Below are positions 58,051 through 64,000 of a DNA stretch of 64,000 nt, one piece after another. The DNA lies in contig JAMKCH010005321.1 in the NCBI GenBank assembly GCA_023653785.1, positions 1 through 64,000 on the forward strand, written 5' to 3'. This DNA is from Ophioderma brevispina. Its lineage: Eukaryota; Echinodermata; Ophiuroidea; Amphilepidida; Ophiodermatidae. Within the stretch, counting starts at the first letter, position 1. Each line of letters begins with the position of its first letter. A model generated the notes under the pieces. That model searched no databases and was not told where the DNA came from. It was given only the letters and a program-made list of their open reading frames with translations. The position numbers were made by a program, and so were the translations under genes.

Positions 58051-58614
58051 TTAGGGTTTGAACTCATGATACAAGATCAACTGAACCCTACACCGGTTCA
58101 AACAGAAATTTTTCACTGGTTTCTTTCACACCAACTCTTATTTCTCACTAAAAATCAACTCGTCACTTAAACGAAGCATTACCGAACCTTGGACCTTTAG
58201 GCCTTTCATTCAGTCGAAACAATCCAAAAGTCGATGATATTCTTCTTTTTTCAAGCCAATGGAGCGTAAAGACGATGAGTTGATCCCCTCTTCTAGTGGC
58301 TTCTAGTCGAAATATTCCAATGTGGTGGGGTTAAAAGTAGTACTTACTTTTATTATTCAGTAGAAAGTCTCACAGATTTTTTAATCTTGATAGCTTCTTG
58401 ATTTGCATCTTTAAATAATTTCTAAAACACAATTATGTTCCAAAGGTTCCAGTTTTGGACTATTTTTCAATTTAAGCTTGGGACCATACACATTTTGGTC
58501 TCACCTTAACTCTGTTCTGGATGAAACCTGGTCATCATTTTCTGTCTGTGAAAAAAAGCTTGGAGCGAGTTATCTGGGGTTACCATAAGGGCTATCATTT
58601 TGTGAATAAAAAAT
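58051..58614. other. Non-coding stretch
   Basis: No gene or repeat recognised. Confidence 0.5.
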
Positions 58615-59822
58615 AAATGAATGTCAAACATTTCTATAGCACCTTTCACAATGTATCAAAGCGCTTTACATTTATTCCACTGCCACTAGAATATGTCAGC
58701 TGCCTTATACGTACCAAATGCCCAGGCCTCAATTAGCCAATTAATGGTATGATTTGACCCCACACTAATTGCAACAGAAACAGCTCTATTTAAGGATGAA
58801 AATAAAAAAGTAAAAAACACCAAAAATTATATTAAAAGTCTACCAAAAATAACCTAGTGGAACATGTAGGAATTAAGGGGCAACGTTTGTACGGGTAAAA
58901 AATTAGAATGGTTCGAATGGATTTAAATGATTTACCAATTTATTGGGCTTTACTCCTAAAGGTTTAAAAAAAGTATAGTTTGCCCTATTATGCGTTATTA
59001 GTTTTAGTACAATAGGCTCATAAACAGTTCAAGGTCATCCGGGGTAAAATTCATAGAAGGGTGATTTTGATTCGGGGGACTGGTTGTAAACGGTTAAATT
59101 TGTCCCACTAGCTAAGTAAAATTATAAATAGATTCTTTGTTTGAACTTTCTGTATAAGAGTTACAGAGCTATGACTAGTGACCTCCGCATAAACCCTGTA
59201 CCCCCAGTCACATTTGGCGTGTCCAATTATGCAACGAATATTATAGATGTGCAACCAGTATATTTTCGGGTTCTGTACCATTAGACGAACAATTTGACAC
59301 CATTTTTTGTAAGGAATGGATATATCTTAAAATTTACCCCCATTGTGACCTTGAACCTATTTTGACTCATAACTATTGAACTACAACCTGCAATATGCAA
59401 ACTATCCTTTTTTTTAATCCTGGAAATATAACGAACACGTTGCATACTTTTTCAACGCGTTTTGATACTTTTCATATTTGACCCCTGTATAAACCTTACC
59501 CCCTTAAAAAGATATGTTCCACTCCTTTGATTTTAGTAGACTTTTGATATGTTGTTTTTAAAGGTATTCTCAATACAATTCTGTTGGAATTGATTCTGTT
59601 GCAATTATGTTGGGTTAAGGCAAAAAAAGCATTCATTCCTATTTTTGACTGGCCTAAATGGACAATATTCCTAACAGCTTCCCATTTAGCACCTGGGTTG
59701 GAATATAGGAAACAGGTAAAGTGCCTTGCCCCGCTGTCCACACATTGGCACTCAGCGAGACTTGAACCCAGGACCTTTGGGCCATGAGGCAGTCATTGTA
59801 TCCTGAACCACATGTGCCCTCA
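58615..59822 (-). repeat. tRNA-headed SINE-like repeat, apparently split by an insertion
   Basis: 59678-59822 on the minus strand has an A-box-like ATGTGGTTCAGGATAC and a B box GGGTTCAAGTCTCGC, followed by GGCAAGGCACTTTACCTG. 58618-58790 carries the far part (AAGCGCTTTGATACATTGTG and AGGTGCTATAGAAATG on the minus strand). This AAGCGC...GGTGCTATA tail with a GCACTTTAC motif after a tRNA-like head is a composition I know from widespread animal SINE-like repeats. About 0.85 kb of unrelated sequence, including repeat family E, lies between the two parts. Confidence 0.45.
59335..59520 (+). repeat. Dispersed repeat family E, copy 2
   Basis: Colinear with 47905-48075 (TTACCCCCATTGTGACCTTGAACC, TTTTTTTAATCCT, ATTTGACCCCTGTATAAACC). 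Confidence 0.6.
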
Positions 59823-59849
59823 CATTGTACCAATATTTCAATTTGTTTT

Positions 59850-60046
59850 CAACTAATATTGGTCGACCAAAATAAGGCATATTTTAATTCATAACTTCCA
59901 AACCAAAACATCCTTTAGCACACAGGATAAATAAGAAAAATAGTAGCTTTCTTATACCAAAATCGGGACCAAAATTGTAACTACTTCCAGTAAAATCTGG
60001 GGTTCTGGGGATGAGGCTATTTGGGATCGGACCATGACCCTTTAAG
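59850..60046 (-). repeat. Dispersed repeat family D, copy 3
   Basis: Complement of the unit at 29.5 and 48.8 kb. It carries TTGGTCGACCAA at 59859-59870 and, at the other end, the complement of TTAAAGGGTCATGGTCCGA. Confidence 0.75.
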
Positions 60047-60689
60047 AATATTTCATTAAGTTGTGTCTAGAAATATTTGAAAATCGTATACTAAAGTAAG
60101 TATCACATGATTGTTTGTCCATTAAGACAACACCATAAAAGAAAACCAAAAATGGTTTTGCAAACCTTCACCCCCCTCCAAAAAGCATGGTCTTATCAAA
60201 GCATTCTTTGGTCTTATCATGCATTCAACCCTTCTTAAAATTGAAAATGGCAACAGGTGCTCTATAGAAGTTTTTGGCATGCTTATAATTATATTTTGCG
60301 GTTGTAAATTGATGGTGCCAGATTTTATTAAAATGTGTGTGCAAGTACTCTAGAGAGTTCCAGCTGATCTGCAATGCCATAACTGTGTAACTTCTCAACC
60401 GCCTCTTATGTACATAGTATACCAAGTTCATCCACCATGGATAAAAGTCTACTGAAAATAATTTGCCTTGGTTACTATAAGAATTCCCTGGAGTTTCTTG
60501 CATAAACTGAACTGCTTTTGAGGCGTGGGTAGCCAATCTGACCTAGTTCAAGTCAATGTTGCTTGCTTTTCACTAAATCCGTTTTCTGTGAATAATGTGC
60601 TCATTTGTCAGATCCTAATCTTAGGTCACTATCTCAAGGTTAATCCTCTTTCCTTCCTTGGAATTGTCCCAGGAATACAATTGCATATA
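60047..60689. other. Non-coding stretch
   Basis: The minus frame at 60225-60536 has no recognisable family. Nothing else seen. Confidence 0.45.
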
Positions 60690-60704
60690 AGTCGTGTCCA
60701 CATG

Positions 60705-60850
60705 TAGGCTGAAACTCTGGAGTTTCAACACTCTAGAGTGTTGATCGGGGTTTTGTGACTGTGTGGATGCTTTGAGTTTAAACTCCAGAGTTTTATAAAC
60801 AAATTGGTAGTGAAGCTCTAACTCTGAAAATACTCCAGAGTGTTTTGGTG
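60705..60850. repeat. Cluster of CTC(T/C)(A/G)GAG palindromes
   Basis: TGAAACTC-TG-GAGTTTCA (60710-60727) overlaps the perfect 18-bp palindrome CAACACTCTAGAGTGTTG (60726-60743). AACTCCAGAGTT follows near 60782 and ACTCCAGAGT near 60833. Confidence 0.75.
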
Positions 60851-60989
60851 TGTCATGTCCTGCGGACATCTTCGGGAGATATAGTGAGCGGGGGTGATCT
60901 TTCTGGATCATCTCCTGTGTTTTGAATATGTGCAGAAGACCATGGCGTCCGGTATGTTGACGTCCGCGTCCGGTCGATACTCTGATATG

Positions 60990-61212
60990 CAGGCGCGTAG
61001 CCAGCCTGGTGGTTGGTTCCAAGGGGGCAATTTCCCGGTATGTGCAACAAATGTCCCGATCACAAGCAAAAATTTCCCGGTCGCAGAGCAAAAAAGTCCA
61101 AAAAAGGGCTGATTTAACATGAATATCATTCTTTTATTTCCTGATTTGTCCTGATTTTGTTTTTCAGAGGGGGCAATTTTCCGCCCTCTGCCCCCACCTG
61201 GCTACGCCACTG
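60990..61212. mobile_element. hAT-type MITE, 223 bp, perfect 8-bp target duplication
   Basis: Begins CAGGCGCGTAGCCAGCCTGG and ends CCACCTGGCTACGCCACTG. It is flanked on both sides by CTGATATG (60982-60989 and 61213-61220). An 8-bp duplication with CAGTGGCG-type ends is the signature of hAT transposition. No transposase. The perfect duplication suggests a young insertion. Confidence 0.9.
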
Positions 61213-61220
61213 CTGATATG

Positions 61221-61745
61221 AGAAGTGGAGGGGAATGGTCAAGGGGATGATTTCAGAGTTTTAGCCATCAGGTGGATACAAGTAGGAATGAAGTAAAGTA
61301 ATTGGATTTAATTTTCACCCTTGGAGTTTTGTGACCATGTGAACATGGCTATAGTAGACTGGATATTTCACCAGAGTTAAATTTCATATGCTTTCAGAAA
61401 GCAATCAAAATAATATGGGTTAAAATGGCCTTGAATTTTGAGTACTCCCAAAGTCATGCTTCTCTACACCCCCAACATAAGTTTCAAGATCAAACCTTGC
61501 TTACCCTTGCAGGACCTAGCAAAGCATCAAATAATTTGAAACACAGATGGGTCATTCTATAAATTTGTGAGTTCAAATATTTCTTCCATCCTTAGATAAT
61601 AAATCAAATTCATGATTTCATAACAACCAGGATGCATGCCTTAACCCCCTGGGCACTACCACCTATAATACAGTATCTGATTCATTATAGGACACAACAT
61701 GAGATAGCCATCTGAGTAACCAATCAAAATAGTGCTTCTATATTT
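61221..61745. other. Non-coding stretch
   Basis: No gene or repeat recognised. Confidence 0.5.
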
Positions 61746-61936
61746 CAGTGGCGTAACAAGCAGGGGGGCAGGCAAGGTGGTGTGCGCCCTCTGCTCAGAT
61801 CCCTTTCCCCCCACCAGCCCCCCTAATAAACTGACCGTTTGTACTGTGTCTATGGGGAAGGACCTAAATTCGCCCTCTCGAAAATGCCCTGGCACCCCTT
61901 CTGCCCCCCATTTGCAAAGGTCTGGTTACACCACTG
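61746..61936. mobile_element. hAT-type MITE, 191 bp
   Basis: Begins CAGTGGCGTAACAAGCAGGGG and ends GGTCTGGTTACACCACTG. The flanks CTATATTT and TATATTTC share seven bases, a target duplication offset by one. The complement of its right half matches the element starting at 63342. Confidence 0.8.
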
Positions 61937-62493
61937 TATATTTCTGTGTAAACCATACCACCATTCTTAAAGGGGCATTTCGTGATCCACAGCTTCGTCC
62001 CCCCGATTTACCTCAAAGGTATTAAGATTTTTATATCATCTGAACCGTTGGCCCAAATATAGTATGTGTGCCGAATCTTAGTGCAAATTTGATCTATGTG
62101 GCAGCGTGATACCACTAATTCACTCATAGCATCAAAACGCAACATCAGAATCAACTGAAATTTTGGAAATAACCTTTTCTTGAGGATATCTAGTGAATCA
62201 TAAACTAAAATGAATGTACTAGGATCACAAAATACACCGTTAAGTATCTCTGATTGCTCATTACATGATATTACCTGCCAAGTAGTTTCAATCGAAATAG
62301 TGCTTAGATGCGATAGGCAGGTACACGTAGTGTCCAGGCGGTTAATGCCTTCATTTTCCAGGAGTGCTTAAAAAAGCAAACTACATTCCCAGTCAACAAA
62401 TGGGCAATTCGACGGTAACGGGAGGACATTATGGCTCTGTTTTAGACGTTCAAACCAGTGCAAAATGAAAGTTTTTTTATTACAATGTCAAAT
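61937..62493. other. Non-coding stretch
   Basis: No gene or repeat recognised. Confidence 0.5.
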
Positions 62494-62711
62494 GGGCCAT
62501 TCTTTGGGAAGTCGCACACCTGATCAACTTTATTTGCCTCCCATGACAAAACAAGCAATCGAGTGAAAGTGAAAGCATTATTTTTGGTTAGGTTTGAACA
62601 AAACCTATAACCACAAAGAATATTTCCACTTTTGCTAGATTGGTTGTTTTGTCATGGGAGGCAAATCAAGTTTGGTCACATGTATGACTCCCCCCCCCCA
62701 AAGAATGGCCC
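62494..62711. mobile_element. 218-bp full-length palindromic MITE
   Basis: GGGCCATTCTTTGGG, TTTGCCTCCCATGACAAAAC and AACAA.CAATC occur at the left and in complement at the right. The inner part (GGTTAGGTTT against AAAACCTATAACC) also pairs, so almost the whole element is one hairpin. Confidence 0.8.
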
Positions 62712-62958
62712 AAATACACTCCATAATTCTATCCATACAACTAAATCTGTCCAGGACACTCTAGTCAATAATCCTATCTTAAATTCAAATAACCAAAACA
62801 TTTTTATGAATTCATGTTGTGTTTAGGAATATGGTATTTAAATTCAGTAAAATTGGATTTGTCCTTGGTTGATCAATTTAAAAATCTGTACTCAATTCAA
62901 TCACATGTGCTGGTATTCATGAGTTTCAATTCTCCATTTGAATTACACCTGTGACTTG

Positions 62959-63045
62959 CAGTGGCGGCACCAGACCTCCTTTTCTGGGGGGAAAACAGGG
63001 GGAAAACTAGAGGGTAAGAAAAAAATTTGGGAGGGCAAAAGGTGT
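62959..63045. mobile_element. hAT-like MITE end, truncated
   Basis: CAGTGGCGGCACCAGACCTC followed by G-rich sequence, same family as 51551. No right end seen. Confidence 0.45.
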
Positions 63046-63136
63046 TGGTTTCAAATGCTGTTCTTGTTTGAATTTACATCCTTTCTAACTGTGCAGGTTT
63101 TGTTCTTTAAACTCTTTACTATCACTGAGTTCTTTT

Positions 63137-63324
63137 CTATACTTCATCCGGCCTGAACTAAGGAGTGATGGCATAGCTTTCACACAGCTATTATACATGC
63201 GTATCGTGCATGCCAACTTTGTACACTCGCGATTACACCCTCGGCTTATGCGATTCGTACATTTAAGACTGTGTGAAAGCTATGATGTTACTTTTTTTAA
63301 AAGTTCAGGCCGGACTAAGTATAG
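63137..63324. mobile_element. 188-bp inverted-end MITE, possible TA target
   Basis: CTATACTTCATCCGGCCTGA is the near-perfect complement of TCAGGCCGGACTAAGTATAG at the other end. Further in, CATAGCTTTCACACAG and CTGTGTGAAAGCTATG pair perfectly over 16 bp. TA at each border would suit a Tc1/mariner-type duplication. Confidence 0.75.
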
Positions 63325-63341
63325 TAGCCTTGTCAACTTTG

Positions 63342-63436
63342 CAGTGGCGTAACCAGACCTTTGGAAATTGGGAGGGGGGGCAGAAGGGGTGCCCCCATTT
63401 GAATATAAATAGGGACATGCAAGAGCAATTACGCCT
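63342..63436. mobile_element. hAT-type MITE, short or truncated copy
   Basis: CAGTGGCGTAACCAGACCTTTGG and GGGGGCAGAAGGGGTGCC match the complement of the right half of 61746-61936. The right end may be the degenerate ATTACGCCTG at about 63436. Confidence 0.55.
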
Positions 63437-63485
63437 GCAAAAATCAAAAAATTGAATCTCACCATGGAAGGGGAGGTGTTGCCAT

Positions 63486-63767
63486 CAGGCCCGTAACCTC
63501 GGGAGGGGCGGTGAGGGTGGATGCCCCCATTCCAAAAAGCCCCTCAACCCCTAAAAAGAGAGTATTAAAAGGCCCAAAAATAGAGTGTGAGAGTAGAGTG
63601 AGCCAAAAATTAGTGGTTTTAGTGTTATTTTTTTGATAAAAAGGTTAACATTTTGGTAAAAAGTCCACTTTTGCCAAATTCCCCCACCCCCCGGCAATTT
63701 TGGGGAAAATTCCCCTTTTGGAAAAAAAAAATTACCCCTTCCCTAAAAGACCCTGGTTACAGGCCTG
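63486..63767. mobile_element. hAT-type MITE, 282 bp, perfect 8-bp target duplication
   Basis: Begins CAGGCCCGTAACCTCGGG and ends CCCTGGTTACAGGCCTG. It is flanked by GTTGCCAT on both sides (63478-63485 and 63768-63775). The inner part is G/C-run rich. No transposase. Confidence 0.9.
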
Positions 63768-63869
63768 GTTGCCATGTTTGTATCAAATAATATCAGTCTA
63801 GACAATTCACTGGTTATAGTTAAGAATCTGTTTTTGTGGAAGTTGTAAATACTGGAGGTAAAAATATAC

Positions 63870-64000
63870 TTTATAGCAACTGCAGAGAGTTCCAGGCCAT
63901 ATTAGTGTCTTGATCAGTGTCTTGTTGAACTGGTTCTAGAAAATAAACCTCATTATTTAATGGGTGACTTCAACTTTGATCTTCTTAATCACCACATACA
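63870..64000 (+). pseudogene. LINE endonuclease fragment, runs off the window
   Basis: The last bases encode ELVLENKPHYLMGDFNFDLLNH in one frame. GDFNFDLL is the (G)DFN catalytic motif of the apurinic-type endonuclease of CR1/jockey-type LINEs, where Asp and Asn coordinate the metal. Upstream (63870-63930), NCREFQ and SV-L fit the preceding helix but in shifted frame. The element continues to the right. Confidence 0.7.

Noticed and set aside
61656..62025. Pro/Ser-rich frames on both strands
   Set aside because: They lie over a hAT-type MITE and its G/C runs.

Overview
The window is animal nuclear DNA, most likely from a marine invertebrate deuterostome (echinoderm or hemichordate type). The evidence is the absence of long intact genes, the AT-rich non-coding background, consensus GT/AG splice sites around short conserved exons, microsatellites, and a dense population of decayed eukaryotic transposons. 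I see no bacterial, phage or organellar features, no operons, no CRISPR array and no rRNA. The phylum is inferred from repeat style and gene content and is not proven.

The only host gene I can support is a plus-strand BMP1/tolloid-type astacin metalloprotease in the right third. Two exons are convincing. One is at 51931-51995 (N-terminus of the mature protease) and one at 56211-56334 (first helix of the catalytic domain, up to the RPCG motif). A third, weaker candidate at 44583-44680 would encode the astacin pro-domain switch motif. The rest of the protease, including the zinc site and the CUB/EGF modules, must lie past the right edge. The signal-peptide exon was not found. The introns are filled with repeats.

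The remainder is a transposon graveyard. Left part (1-20 kb): an L1/Tx1-like LINE 3' end (minus, about 3.65-4.14 kb), a possible tyrosine-recombinase element remnant (4.68-4.85 kb), a 5'-truncated LINE with reverse transcriptase (plus, 5.5-7.7 kb), a TTAA-flanked MITE, small palindromes, and a dispersed repeat family in three copies. A 1.2-kb segment is present twice in tandem (16.36-19.03 kb). Middle part (20-44 kb): a repeat with a nested MITE shared with 12.7-13.3 kb, two very large inverted repeats (21.6-23.6 kb and 24.03-25.30 kb), a second LINE remnant, a tRNA-like gene with a Pol III terminator, pieces of a Ty3/gypsy element (integrase at 30 kb; gag?-RT-RNase H at 33.2-35.65 kb), a 0.83-kb tandem duplication carrying tRNA-like units (39-40.6 kb), and a CR1/L2-like LINE (minus, 41.3-43.5 kb).

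Right part (44-64 kb, partly introns of the protease gene): three copies of a hairpin-headed element with an internal minisatellite of roughly 105-bp units, a second tandem-unit element, several hAT-type MITEs (two with perfect 8-bp target duplications), other palindromic MITEs, and the start of another LINE at the right edge.

Diverged copies differ by many one-base insertions and deletions, often in homopolymers. Frame breaks in the window could therefore be real decay, uncorrected long-read error, or both.
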